From Bradyrhizobium quebecense (GTDB lineage Bacteria; Pseudomonadota; Alphaproteobacteria; Rhizobiales; Xanthobacteraceae), in assembly GCF_013373795.3 (NCBI RefSeq), contig NZ_CP088022.1, positions 5,146,001-5,210,000 on the forward strand: a stretch of DNA of 64,000 bases, given 5' to 3'. The position numbers were made by a program, and so were the translations under genes. Shown here one piece after another: positions 45,695 through 54,356 of this stretch. Within the stretch, counting starts at the first letter, position 1. Each line of letters starts with the position of its first letter. The notes below the pieces were generated by a model. That model was not told where the DNA came from, ran no database searches, and was given only the letters and a program-made list of their open reading frames with translations.

Positions 45695-46468
45695 TCAGGC
45701 CGACAGCTTGGTGAAGTCGGGCTGGCGCCGTTCGGCGAACGCGGCAAAGGCCTCGCGCGCTTCCGGTGTCGTCAGCCGCTCCTTGAACAACACGCCTTCC
45801 TCGGCGATCTGCGCCGCGATCCGCTGCTGCTCGCGCATCAGCTTCTTCGTCATGCCAAGCGAACCCGCGGGCCGCTTGGTCAACGCCACCGCCGCGTCGT
45901 GCGCCTTCTTGCGCAGATCCGCCTGCGGCACCACGGCATTGGCGAGGCCGGATGCCAGCGCGCCCTGCGCATCCATTGGCTCGCCAAGCGCAAACATCGC
46001 ATAGGCGCGCGCATGTCCGATCCTGAGCGGCAGCAGCCAGCTCGACGCCGCCTCCGGCACCAGCGCCAGATTGACGAAGGGCGTGATCAGCCGGCCGTTC
46101 TCGGCGAGATAGACCAGATCGCAATGCAGCAGCATGGTGGTGCCGACGCCGACCGCGTTGCCCTGCACCGCCGCGACCAGCGGCTTGCCGACCTTGCTGA
46201 TGGTCTCGATGAAGCGATGCGCGGGGCTATCGACCGCGCTCTCGCCGCGCGCCTGGCTCGCGAAGTCGGCCAGGTCGTTGCCCGCGGTGAAGCTGTCGCC
46301 GTCGCCCTGGAACAGGATCACGCGGACGGCTGGATCCGCCTCGGCCTGCTTCAGCGCGTTCGACATCGCGTCATACATGGCGCCGGTCAGCGCGTTCTTC
46401 TTCTCGGGCCGTTGCAGGGTCAGCGTCATGACGCCGGCAGCGACCTCCACTTTGACATGCTCGGTCAT
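45695..46468 (-). CDS. Enoyl-CoA hydratase/isomerase family protein
   Basis: Crotonase-fold protein of 257 residues. It has the oxyanion-hole sequences KKNALTGAMYDAM, DSFTAGNDLADF and GNAVGVGTTMLLHCDLVYLAE. Of the two catalytic glutamates of hydratases, the first position is Thr (GVGTTML instead of GGGCELA), while the second is kept (LVPEAASSWLLP). That pattern fits an isomerase-type or otherwise modified crotonase better than a standard hydratase. GGGAGA precedes ATG 46468. It lies within the catabolic operon between the reductase and the nitronate-monooxygenase-like gene. Confidence 0.87.
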   Translation of the reverse strand: MTEHVKVEVAAGVMTLTLQRPEKKNALTGAMYDAMSNALKQAEADPAVRVILFQGDGDSFTAGNDLADFASQARGESAVDSPAHRFIETISKVGKPLVAAVQGNAVGVGTTMLLHCDLVYLAENGRLITPFVNLALVPEAASSWLLPLRIGHARAYAMFALGEPMDAQGALASGLANAVVPQADLRKKAHDAAVALTKRPAGSLGMTKKLMREQQRIAAQIAEEGVLFKERLTTPEAREAFAAFAERRQPDFTKLSA

Positions 46469-46480
46469 GGCACTCTCCCG

Positions 46481-47491
46481 TCAGGCGACCGCGCGGGCCG
46501 CCGTGGTTTCAAACTTGCCGTCGAGGAAGCCGGTCAGCCGCTGCCGGATGATCTGCTCCGCCTCGGTCATGATGCGGTCGATCAGCTCCTTGACCGTCGG
46601 GATGTCGTGGATCAGGCCGACCACCATGCCGCAGCTCCAGGCGCCGGCATCCATCTCGCCGTCGATCATCACCTTCGGGTAGACGCCGGCGACCTGCTCG
46701 TGGATGTCCTCGATCTTCAGCTTGGCGCCCTTCTCGCGTTCGATCTCGAGCAGCTCATCGACGCCCTTGTTCTTCAGCACCCGCTCGGTGTTGCGCAGCG
46801 CGCGCATCACCAGGCGGGTGTCGAGTTCGTCGGCATCGAGCAGCGCCTGCTTCACATTGGCATGCACCGGCGCTTCCTTGGTCGCGATGAAACGCGTGCC
46901 CATGTTCATGCCGGCAGCGCCCATCGACAGCGCGGCGACGAGGCTGCGCGCATCCGCCATGCCACCCGAGGCCACGAACGGGATTGTCAGCTCGTCCGCC
47001 GCGCGCGGCAGCAGGATCATGTTCGGGATGTCGTCCTCGCCGGGATGGCCGCCGCACTCGAAGCCGTCGACGCTGACCGCATCGCAGCCGATCTTCTCGG
47101 CCTTCAGCGAGTGCCGCACCGAGGTGCATTTGTGGATCACCTTGATGCCGGCTGCCTTCAGCGCCGGCATATACTGTTCCGGGCTGCGGCCCGCGGTCTC
47201 CACCGCCTTGACGCCGCCCTCGCGGATAACAGCGATATACTCCGGATAGGGCGGCGCGGTGAAGCTTGGCAGGAAGGTGAGGTTCACGCCGATTGGCTTG
47301 TCGGTCATGTCGCGGCAGCGCGCGATCTCCTTCGCCAGCAGCTCCGGCGTCCGCTGGGTCAGGCCGGTGATGATGCCGAGGCCGCCGGCGTTGGACACCG
47401 CGGCTGCCATCTCGGCGAAGCCGACATAGTGCATGCCGCCCTGGATGATCGGATGCTGGATGCCGAACAGTTCAGTGATTGCTGTCTTCAC
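46481..47491 (-). CDS. Nitronate monooxygenase family FMN enzyme
   Basis: TIM-barrel FMN flavoprotein of 336 residues, with TELFGIQHPIIQGGMHYVG at the N-terminus, CTSVRHSLKAEKIGCDAVSVDGFECGGHPG in the middle, and the phosphate-binding FVASGGMADARSLVAALSMG and GTRFIATKEAPVH. Such proteins in CoA-thioester degradation operons are often not true nitronate oxidases but ene-reductase or dehydrogenase-like enzymes acting on acyl-CoAs (general family observation, inference here). It is 12 bp before the enoyl-CoA hydratase gene and 21 bp after the thiolase gene. Confidence 0.88.
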   Translation of the reverse strand: MKTAITELFGIQHPIIQGGMHYVGFAEMAAAVSNAGGLGIITGLTQRTPELLAKEIARCRDMTDKPIGVNLTFLPSFTAPPYPEYIAVIREGGVKAVETAGRSPEQYMPALKAAGIKVIHKCTSVRHSLKAEKIGCDAVSVDGFECGGHPGEDDIPNMILLPRAADELTIPFVASGGMADARSLVAALSMGAAGMNMGTRFIATKEAPVHANVKQALLDADELDTRLVMRALRNTERVLKNKGVDELLEIEREKGAKLKIEDIHEQVAGVYPKVMIDGEMDAGAWSCGMVVGLIHDIPTVKELIDRIMTEAEQIIRQRLTGFLDGKFETTAARAVA

Positions 47492-47512
47492 AAGTTTCTC
47501 CCGCGTTTCCGG

Positions 47513-48700
47513 TCAGTGGACGATTTCAAACAGGCCCGCCGCGCCCATGCCGCCGCCGATGCACATGGTCACCACGCCGTATTTCGCCTTGCGCCGCCGG
47601 CCCTCGATCAGGAGGTGGCCGGTGAGCCGCGCTCCGGTCATGCCATAGGGATGGCCGATCGCGATCGAGCCGCCATTGACGTTCAGCTTGTCCGGGTCGA
47701 TGCCGAGCTTGTCGCGGCAATAGATCACCTGCACCGCGTAGGCCTCGTTGAGCTCCCAGAGATCGATGTCGTCGATCTTCAGATTATGCCGCTTCAACAG
47801 CCGCGGGATCGCAGCGACCGGGCCGACCCCCATCTCATCCGGCTCGACGCCGGCGGCGACGAAACCACGGAAGATACCGAGCGGCTTCAGCCCCTTCTGC
47901 GCGGCGATCTTGTCGCTCATGATCACGCAGGCCGAAGCACCGTCCGAGAGCTGGCTGGCATTGCCGGCACTGATGGTCTTGCCCTCGAACACCGGCTTGA
48001 TCTTGGCGAGCCCGTCCGCCGTGGTATCCGGCCGCGGACCCTCGTCCTTGGCCAAGGTCACCTGCTGGAAGCTGACTTCCTTGGTGTCCTTGTTGACCAC
48101 GGCCATTTTGGTCGTGATCGGCACGATCTCGTCGTTGAAGCGGCCGCCCTGCAGCGCGGCGCCGACGCGGCGCTGGCATTCCAGGCTGTATTCGTCCTGC
48201 TTGTCGCGGCCGATCCCGTAGCGCTCGGCGACGACTTCCGCCGTCTCCAGCATCGACATGTACATCTCGGGCTTCATCGCCATCAGCTCGTCGTCGACAG
48301 CGTGGAACCTGTTCATGTGCTCGTTCTGCACCAGGCTGATCGACTCGATGCCGCCGCCGATCGCAATCTCGACGCCGTCGAGCATGACCGAACGCGCGGC
48401 GACCGCGATCGCCTGCAGCCCGGAGGCGCATTGCCGGTCGATGGTGGTGCCGGCAACGGTGACGGGAAGTCCGGCCCGGATGGCGCCCTTGCGCGCGACA
48501 TTCATCACCATGGTGCCCTGCTGCATGGCGCAGCCCATCACCACGTCCTCGACCTCGCCGGGCGCGATGTCGGCGCGCTTGACGGCCTCGGCCATCACGT
48601 GGCCGGCCAGGGTCGGGCCGTCGGTGTTGTTGAGCGCGCCGCGATAGGCCTTGCCGACGCCGGTACGCGCGGTGGAAACGATGACTGCATCCTGTGACAT
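47513..48700 (-). CDS. Acetyl-CoA acetyltransferase / 3-ketoacyl-CoA thiolase
   Basis: Thiolase of 395 residues that cleaves 3-ketoacyl-CoA with CoA. The acyl-accepting Cys is in [14 protein letters not shown] (about residue 88), the catalytic His in [18 protein letters not shown], and the second Cys in [16 protein letters not shown]. An AGAGAGG-like ribosome site precedes ATG 48700. It supplies the chain-shortening step of the operon's beta-oxidation-like sequence. It is 15 bp downstream of an acyl-CoA dehydrogenase gene. Confidence 0.93.
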   Translation of the reverse strand: MSQDAVIVSTARTGVGKAYRGALNNTDGPTLAGHVMAEAVKRADIAPGEVEDVVMGCAMQQGTMVMNVARKGAIRAGLPVTVAGTTIDRQCASGLQAIAVAARSVMLDGVEIAIGGGIESISLVQNEHMNRFHAVDDELMAMKPEMYMSMLETAEVVAERYGIGRDKQDEYSLECQRRVGAALQGGRFNDEIVPITTKMAVVNKDTKEVSFQQVTLAKDEGPRPDTTADGLAKIKPVFEGKTISAGNASQLSDGASACVIMSDKIAAQKGLKPLGIFRGFVAAGVEPDEMGVGPVAAIPRLLKRHNLKIDDIDLWELNEAYAVQVIYCRDKLGIDPDKLNVNGGSIAIGHPYGMTGARLTGHLLIEGRRRKAKYGVVTMCIGGGMGAAGLFEIVH

Positions 48701-48715
48701 ACTTGCCTCTCTGGC

Positions 48716-49846
48716 TTATGCGACCGCGTCGAGCTGCGCATAGCGCAGCACGTGATAGGCGGGATCGCCGAACTGGATGTTGATGGAGGAAATCCGCTTG
48801 AAGTAGTGACCGACATTGAGCTCGTCGGTCATGCCCATGCCGCCATGCAACTGCACCGCCTGGTCGGCCACGAACTTGCCGGCATAGCCGATCTTGGACT
48901 TGGCGCCCGAGGCGAGCCGGGAGATGCCGGCCTCGTCGTCGCTGAGACTGAGGCTGAGATGCTGCATCAGGGACAACGCTTCCTGATGCGCGATGAACAT
49001 GTCGACCATCCGGTGCTGCAGCACCTGGAAGCTGCCGATCGTGACGCCGAACTGCTTGCGCGTCTTGGAGTAGTCCAGCGTCGCGTCGTTCAGCTCGCCG
49101 ATCGCGCCGACCGCCTCGGCACAGAGTGCGCCGATGGCACGGTTGCGGCAGGCCTCCAGCGCGGCGACGCCCTCGCCTTCCCGGCCGAGCAGTTCGCCGC
49201 GTACACCGCGCAGGCTGATCTCGGCGGCCCTCCGGCCGTCGATGGTCCTGAAGCTCTGCAGATCGAGATTGGCGGCGCGGCGATCGACCACGAACAGGCT
49301 GACGCCGCCGCGATCGTGACGATGGCCCGAGGTCCGCGCCGAGACGATCAGATAGTCCGCCCAAGGCGCGGCCATCACCGCCGTCTTCTCGCCGGTGAGC
49401 ACATAATCATTGCCGTCCCGGCGCGCTGTCGTGGTGACCGTGGCAAGATCGAAGCGCGAGCCCCTCTCGGTCCACGCCAATGCCCAGAGCTTCGATCCCG
49501 CGATGATGTCGGCGATATAGGCCTGCTGCTGCGCGTCGGAACCTGCCTGCTCGATCAGGCGGCCGGCCACAACGACCGTCTCGACGAACGGCTCGACCAC
49601 GAGATGGCGGCCGAACTCCTGCATGATGATCATGGTCGACAGCGGTCCGCCGCCGAGCCCGCCGACGGCTTCCGCGAATGGCGCGGCGAGCAGGCCAAGC
49701 TCGGCGAACTCGGCCCAATGCTTGCGGCTGAAGCCGTCCTCGCTCGCCACGATCTTGCGGCGCGCATCGAAGTCATACCGGTCGCGCAGCAGCCGCTGCA
49801 CGCTGGCCCGCAACAATTCCTGCTCTTCCGTGAACTGGATATCCAT
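48716..49846 (-). CDS. Acyl-CoA dehydrogenase, subunit/paralogue 1
   Basis: FAD-dependent acyl-CoA dehydrogenase fold of 376 residues. It has MDIQFTEEQELLRASVQRLL at the N-terminus, YSKTRKQFGVTIGSFQVLQHRMVDMF in the C-terminal helical domain, and VQLHGGMGMTDELNVGHYFKRI near the end. The middle beta domain is shorter than in its neighbour at 49912. Two unequal, adjacent acyl-CoA dehydrogenases resemble the heterotetrameric FadE pairs of steroid side-chain degradation, where one subunit carries the base. That is a possibility here, not shown. Confidence 0.9.
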   Translation of the reverse strand: MDIQFTEEQELLRASVQRLLRDRYDFDARRKIVASEDGFSRKHWAEFAELGLLAAPFAEAVGGLGGGPLSTMIIMQEFGRHLVVEPFVETVVVAGRLIEQAGSDAQQQAYIADIIAGSKLWALAWTERGSRFDLATVTTTARRDGNDYVLTGEKTAVMAAPWADYLIVSARTSGHRHDRGGVSLFVVDRRAANLDLQSFRTIDGRRAAEISLRGVRGELLGREGEGVAALEACRNRAIGALCAEAVGAIGELNDATLDYSKTRKQFGVTIGSFQVLQHRMVDMFIAHQEALSLMQHLSLSLSDDEAGISRLASGAKSKIGYAGKFVADQAVQLHGGMGMTDELNVGHYFKRISSINIQFGDPAYHVLRYAQLDAVA

Positions 49847-49870
49847 CCGATCCTCTCGTGCCGCTGCTGC

Positions 49871-49906
49871 TAACGCGCGATGGCTCTAACGCCTTGTTTG
49901 AGCATC
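49871..49906. repeat. Degenerate fragment of the dispersed intergenic repeat
   Basis: GCGCGATGG, GCTCT and TTGTTTGAGCAT in this gap match segments of the 95-bp repeat at 18016 and 33269 in the same order, with other parts missing. It lies in the 65-bp gap between the two acyl-CoA dehydrogenase genes. Confidence 0.4.
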
Positions 49907-49911
49907 CCGCT

Positions 49912-51093
49912 CTAGAGACCAAGCACCGCCTTGGCGATGATGTTGCGCTGGATTTCGTTCGATCCGCCGTAGATCGAGAGCTTGCGCGAATTGAGATACT
50001 TCTCCGACGCCGTGTGGCCGTAGTCCGGGCCCGGCATGAAGTGATTGGCGCTGACCGGATGCTCGCGGATCGCAAGCCCGTCATTGCCGATCGCCCGATG
50101 GGTCAGCTCGGTGATATCCTGAAAGATCTCGGTGCCGCGGATCTTGAACAGCGAGGCCGCCGGTCCCGGATCGATACCGCGCGCCATCTGGGCGACGACC
50201 CGAAGCTCGGTCGCCTCCAGCGCCAGCACGTCGAGCTCGACGCGGGCGATGTCCCTGATGAATTCGAGATGCGCCGGATCGTCTTCCGGGATCTCGGCCT
50301 TCACGATCTTCTTCAGCCGCGCGATGTAGCGCGTCGAGCGGCCGATGCCGGCCATGCTCGTGCGCTCGTTGCCGAGCAGGAATTTCGCGTAGGTCCAGCC
50401 CTTGTTCTCCTCACCGATCAGGTTCTCGACCGGAACGCGGACATCCTCCAGGAAGACGTCGTTGACCTCGTGCGAGCCGTCGATGGTGATGATCGGACGG
50501 ACGGTGACGCCCGGCGATTTCATGTCGATCAGCAGGAATGATATCCCGGATTGCGGCTTCGCCGTGGGATCGGTGCGGACCAGGCAGAAGATCCAGTCGG
50601 CGTGCTGCGCGAGCGTCGTCCAGGTCTTGTGGCCGTTGACGATGTAGTGGTCGCCGTCGCGCACCGCCTTGGTACGAACGGTGGCGAGGTCGGAGCCGGA
50701 GCCCGGCTCCGAATAGCCCTGGCACCACCAGTCCTCGCCGGACAGGATGCGCGGCAAGAACTTCGCCTTCTGCGCGGCGTTGCCGAACGTATAGATGACG
50801 GGGCCGACCATGGTGACGCTGAACGCCAGCGGCGGCATGGTGCCGGCGCGCGTCGTCTCCTGCTCGAAGATGAAGCGGCGCGTGATCGACCAACCGGGCC
50901 CGCCATATTCCTTGGGCCAGAGCGGCGCGATCCAGCCCTTGTTGTGCAGGATGCGATGCCACAGCAGCATCTGCTCCTTGGAGAGATCGGTCTCCGGATT
51001 GGGGACGCGCATCTCCGCCGGATAATTGTCCTTGATGAAGGCGCGGACTTCGTCGCGAAACGCCGCGTCTTCAGGGGATAGCGCGAGCTCCAT
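49912..51093 (-). CDS. Acyl-CoA dehydrogenase, subunit/paralogue 2
   Basis: FAD-dependent acyl-CoA dehydrogenase of 393 residues. It shows WPKEYGGPGWSITRRFIFEQE, the flavin-binding middle domain WCQGYSEPGSGSDLATVRT and NGHKTWTTLAQHADWIFCLVRT, then IYGGSNEIQRNIIAKAVLGL at the C-terminus. AAGGAGCACGGCAG precedes ATG 51093. It would introduce the alpha-beta double bond in the acyl-CoA made by the ligase encoded upstream. It is 12 bp after the SDR gene and 65 bp before its paralogue. Confidence 0.92.
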   Translation of the reverse strand: MELALSPEDAAFRDEVRAFIKDNYPAEMRVPNPETDLSKEQMLLWHRILHNKGWIAPLWPKEYGGPGWSITRRFIFEQETTRAGTMPPLAFSVTMVGPVIYTFGNAAQKAKFLPRILSGEDWWCQGYSEPGSGSDLATVRTKAVRDGDHYIVNGHKTWTTLAQHADWIFCLVRTDPTAKPQSGISFLLIDMKSPGVTVRPIITIDGSHEVNDVFLEDVRVPVENLIGEENKGWTYAKFLLGNERTSMAGIGRSTRYIARLKKIVKAEIPEDDPAHLEFIRDIARVELDVLALEATELRVVAQMARGIDPGPAASLFKIRGTEIFQDITELTHRAIGNDGLAIREHPVSANHFMPGPDYGHTASEKYLNSRKLSIYGGSNEIQRNIIAKAVLGL

Positions 51094-51105
51094 CTGCCGT
51101 GCTCC

Positions 51106-51843
51106 TTACCACTTCTCGCCGAAGGGCCGGATTTCCAGCTCGAAGGTCCAGGCACTCTTCGGCTGCTGGTAGAGCTGCCAGTAGGACGTCGCGACCGAAG
51201 CCGGTGGCATCAAAAGATCGGGATTGTCGAGCGCGTTCGGGCCGAGCGCCTCGATGCGACGCTGCCGCACCCATTCGGTGTCGACGCCGGAATCGATGAT
51301 CAGATGCGCGACGTGGATGTTCTTCGGTCCGAGCTCGCGCGCCATCGCCTGCGCCACGGCGCGCAGGCCGAACTTGGCGCTGGCAAAGGCGGCATAACCG
51401 CTGCCGCCGCGCAGCGACGCGGTCGCGCCGGTGAAGAAAATGTTGCCCTCTCCACGCGCCGTCATCAGCCGCGCCGCCTCACGCCCCGCCAGGAAACCCG
51501 AGTAGCAGGCCATCTCCCAAACTTTGCGGAACACGCGCTCGGTGGTCTCCAGAATCGGGAAATTGACATTGGCACCGATGTTGAAGATGCAGACCTCCAG
51601 CGGCGCATGCTTGTCGGCGTCGTTGAGGAAGGAGATGATCTCCTCCTCCTTGCGCGCATCGAGTGAGCGCGCATGGATCTCGCCGCCGGCGGCCTCGATC
51701 TCCTTGACCAGCGGCGCGAGCTTGTCGCCGTTGCGGCGGCCGGCGAAGACCGTGAAGCCTTCGGAGGCGAACTTCTTGGCGATCTCACCGCCGATGAAAT
51801 CACCGGCACCAATGACGGCGACCGTCTTGTTTCTCTTCTGCAT
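51106..51843 (-). CDS. SDR-family protein lacking the catalytic tyrosine (SDR_c10-like), copy 2
   Basis: Rossmann-fold protein of 245 residues. It has VIGAGDFIGGEIAKK as a modified glycine motif and FNIGANV in place of NNAG. The active site has Ser (GATAS) and Lys, but Phe instead of Tyr (AAFASAKFG). The ending KSAWTFELEIRPFGEKW parallels the SDR at 42921, so the two are related. Start ATG 51843; an upstream in-frame ATG at 51885 lacks a ribosome site. It is placed between the ligase and acyl-CoA dehydrogenase genes. Confidence 0.87.
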   Translation of the reverse strand: MQKRNKTVAVIGAGDFIGGEIAKKFASEGFTVFAGRRNGDKLAPLVKEIEAAGGEIHARSLDARKEEEIISFLNDADKHAPLEVCIFNIGANVNFPILETTERVFRKVWEMACYSGFLAGREAARLMTARGEGNIFFTGATASLRGGSGYAAFASAKFGLRAVAQAMARELGPKNIHVAHLIIDSGVDTEWVRQRRIEALGPNALDNPDLLMPPASVATSYWQLYQQPKSAWTFELEIRPFGEKW

Positions 51844-51902
51844 GGTGTACTCCGGTCTTGTTCGTGTGAACGATGTTGCGGACAACGCGGCAGCCTTGTG
51901 CG

Positions 51903-53456
51903 CTAGATCTGGCTGCGCAGCGACTCCGCGAGCTTGTGCTTCAGGAGCTTGCCCGTTGATGTCGCAGGCAGCGCGTCCATCAGGATAATCTCGGATGGAC
52001 GCTTGTACGAGGTGAGTTGCGGGGCAATATGGGCCATCAGGTCCTGCACGGTGGCCGTCGACCCCTTGATCAGCTGCACAAACGCAATGACCTCCTCATT
52101 GCCCTCGACCGGCCGGCCGACCACGGCGCACTGCACAACGGCGTCGTGCGTGCTCAGCACCGCCTCGATCTCGGCCGGATAGACGTTGAACCCGGAGCGG
52201 ATGATCATCTCCTTGGTGCGCCCGACGATGTACAGGACGTCATTCTCGAAGCGCGCCAGGTCGCCGGTGTTGAACCAGCCGTCGGGGTCGATCGCCTTGG
52301 CGGTCAGATCAGGCGCGCGGTAATAGCCGCGCATCACGTTCGGGCCGCGGACATGCAGCTCGCCGACTTCGCCCGGTGCAACCGGCTTCAGGTCGCGGCC
52401 GACCAGTTTTGCCTCGAGGCCCGGCATCACGGTGCCGACCGCGTGGTCGGCCCGAGGGTTATCGGGCCGCACGCCGGAGATGCCGGGCGAGCATTCGGTG
52501 ATGCCATAGCCGTTGAGCAGCGGCAGCCCGAGCTCCTGCTCGACCCGGGATTTAAGCTCGAGGTCCAGCGGCGCGCCGGCCACCGAGATCACCCGCAGCC
52601 GGCCGCGATCGAGCTTCGGCAGGCCGGCATTGCGCCGGTATTCGAGCAGGCGCTGATAGGTGGCGGGCACGCCGTTCAGGATCGTGATGCCTTCCTCGGC
52701 CATCGCCTTGACCAGCGCGGCCGGATCGTACTTGGCGACCAGGCGCACGGTGGCGCCGACCATCAGGGTCATCGTCAGCAGCGAGATGCCGACGATATGC
52801 GAGATCGGCAGCACGCAATATTGCACGTCATCGGCCGCCATCTTGCGGAAGCCTGCGGTGCCCCGGGCACTGAAGAGGAGATTGCGGTGGGTCAGCATCA
52901 CGCCCTTTGGCGTGCCCGTGGTGCCGGACGTGTAGATCAGGACCGCGACCTGGTTTGCACCGTCGGCCTCGACCGGCTCGGCGGTGGTCGCTAAGTTCAG
53001 GCCGGTGACGGCAACGCCGCGGAGCGGGCCGACATCCTGCAGGACAGCCTCATAGCGCGCGGCATGCGCGGCTGCCTCTTGCGAGACGTCAGCAGTGAGC
53101 AACACGCGACGGGCGCCGCTGTGATCCCGGATCTGATCCAGCTCACGCGGCGACAGCCGCGGATTGACCACGATCGACCAGACATCGAGCCGGCTCGCCG
53201 CCAGCAGCAGGCAGGCCAGCGGAATCGAATTCTCGCTCACGATCATCATGCGGTCGCCGGCGCGGATGCCGAGCGCCTGCAATGCGCCTGCGACGCGATC
53301 GACCGCCTGATCGAGCTCGCGATAGGTCAGCCGCATCTCGTCGTCGATCAGCGCCGGATGATTTGGCGTCGTCACGACGTAGTGATTGATCACCTCGTGG
53401 ATGCGGTTCGGCAGACCTTCCACACTTCCTTCGACAAACTGGGTCAACGCCTGCAC
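51903..53456 (-). CDS. Acyl-CoA synthetase / AMP-dependent CoA ligase
   Basis: Class-I adenylate-forming enzyme of 517 residues that activates a carboxylic acid to its CoA thioester. The AMP-binding loop is IYTSGTTGTPKGVMLTHRN (about 170), followed by A5 GYGITECSPG, A7-A8 WFNTGDLARF...YIVGRTKEMIIRSGFNVYPAE, and catalytic Lys in ATSTGKLLKHKL near the C-terminus. GTG 53456 has GGGAGG five bases upstream. As the second gene of the operon it would commit the substrate to beta-oxidation-type degradation. Confidence 0.93.
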   Translation of the reverse strand: MQALTQFVEGSVEGLPNRIHEVINHYVVTTPNHPALIDDEMRLTYRELDQAVDRVAGALQALGIRAGDRMMIVSENSIPLACLLLAASRLDVWSIVVNPRLSPRELDQIRDHSGARRVLLTADVSQEAAAHAARYEAVLQDVGPLRGVAVTGLNLATTAEPVEADGANQVAVLIYTSGTTGTPKGVMLTHRNLLFSARGTAGFRKMAADDVQYCVLPISHIVGISLLTMTLMVGATVRLVAKYDPAALVKAMAEEGITILNGVPATYQRLLEYRRNAGLPKLDRGRLRVISVAGAPLDLELKSRVEQELGLPLLNGYGITECSPGISGVRPDNPRADHAVGTVMPGLEAKLVGRDLKPVAPGEVGELHVRGPNVMRGYYRAPDLTAKAIDPDGWFNTGDLARFENDVLYIVGRTKEMIIRSGFNVYPAEIEAVLSTHDAVVQCAVVGRPVEGNEEVIAFVQLIKGSTATVQDLMAHIAPQLTSYKRPSEIILMDALPATSTGKLLKHKLAESLRSQI

Positions 53457-53509
53457 TGAAACCTCCCTGTCGCAGCCCTTCGGGCTTGTTGTGTTGAGGA
53501 CTTTTCCGC

Positions 53510-54148
53510 TCAGGCGGTCTTGCGCTGGCCCGCAGCCAGCTGCGCGACGATCTCTTCCTCGACTTCGCGCACCTTGTCCTTGCCGAAGAAGATCTCGTTG
53601 CCGACATAGAACGTCGGCGATCCGAACGAGCCCCGCGCGACCGCGTCGCTGGTGTTGTCGATCAGTTTCTTCTTGACGTCATCCTGCTGGGCGCGGGCGA
53701 TCAGACGATCGATGTCGAGACCCGAGGACAGGAATGCCTCGCGGAAGACCTGCGGGTCGTCCATCTTCTTGGGTTCAACCCACATGTGGTTGTAGGCCGC
53801 CCGGAAATAGGGCTCGAACACGCCTTCGAACTGCGCGGCCACCGCGCCGCGCATCAGCGCCAGCGTGTTCACCGGAAAGAACGGGTTCATGGTGAACTTC
53901 GTGACGTTGTGGCGGCGCAGGAAGCGCTCGGTCTCGAGCGCGTTGTATTCGGGTTTGTTCTTGATCCCGCGCAGCGACTCGCCGGGCGACATGTTACCGG
54001 TCGCCTTGTAGACGCCGCCGAGCAGCACCGGGATGTATTCGAACGTGACGCCGGTGCGCTTCTCGATTCCGGGCAGCGCAAGCTCGGCGAGATAGGCGTT
54101 GGGGCTTCCGAAATCGAAATGGAATTCGACCTTGAGCGGAGCAGCCAT
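53510..54148 (-). CDS. 2-hydroxychromene-2-carboxylate isomerase family (DsbA-like / kappa GST)
   Basis: Soluble 212-residue protein with the DsbA/kappa-GST fold. It has the HCCA-isomerase signature FHFDFGSPNAYLAELA, where Ser replaces the DsbA cysteine, and the cis-Pro segment RGSFGSPTFYVGNEIFFGKDK. The family uses glutathione to isomerise intermediates of naphthalene-type aromatic degradation, which hints at an aromatic or polycyclic substrate (inference). ATG 54148 starts the domain; upstream in-frame DNA is the regulatory region. It is the first gene of the catabolic operon, controlled from the gap with the HxlR operators. Confidence 0.9.
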   Translation of the reverse strand: MAAPLKVEFHFDFGSPNAYLAELALPGIEKRTGVTFEYIPVLLGGVYKATGNMSPGESLRGIKNKPEYNALETERFLRRHNVTKFTMNPFFPVNTLALMRGAVAAQFEGVFEPYFRAAYNHMWVEPKKMDDPQVFREAFLSSGLDIDRLIARAQQDDVKKKLIDNTSDAVARGSFGSPTFYVGNEIFFGKDKVREVEEEIVAQLAAGQRKTA

Positions 54149-54215
54149 GGAACGCCCTTCCCTTCGTTTGGCGGCAATCGCCTGTTGCCGCCGGTTGATC
54201 GTGGCCCGGACCATA

Positions 54216-54232
54216 AGTTCTATTTTAGAACT
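54216..54232. promoter_or_regulatory. HxlR operator candidate 1 (perfect 17-bp palindrome)
   Basis: AGTTCTATTTTAGAACT is a perfect inverted repeat, AGTTCTA-TTT-TAGAACT. It lies 68 bp upstream of the isomerase gene in the divergent gap shared with the HxlR regulator. A second copy with two differences is at 54303-54319. Confidence 0.7.
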
Positions 54233-54302
54233 GTCAATATGATATTTGTCATCCAATGACTGTACGGCAGCCATTGGCTGGGCATCCTATTGAAATGACG
54301 TC

Positions 54303-54319
54303 AGTTCTGTTTTAGAATT
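54303..54319. promoter_or_regulatory. HxlR operator candidate 2 (17-bp palindrome)
   Basis: AGTTCTGTTTTAGAATT differs from candidate 1 at two positions, with centres 87 bp apart. It lies 37 bp upstream of the HxlR gene start, suiting autoregulation. Two copies could allow dimers to act together on both promoters. Confidence 0.68.
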
Positions 54320-54356
54320 TTATGTGCGATGCCGTCGCAGATCGCAGGAGACGCCG

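Noticed and set aside
45899..48697. Open frame of 932 codons on the plus strand across the crotonase, FMN-enzyme and thiolase genes
   Set aside because: It is antisense to three well-supported enzymes; the protein is low-complexity His/Arg/Asp-rich, typical of a GC-rich shadow frame.
47835..49364. 509-codon minus-strand frame across thiolase and acyl-CoA dehydrogenase genes
   Set aside because: It is an out-of-frame shadow of two conserved genes on the same strand; Arg-rich and without motifs.
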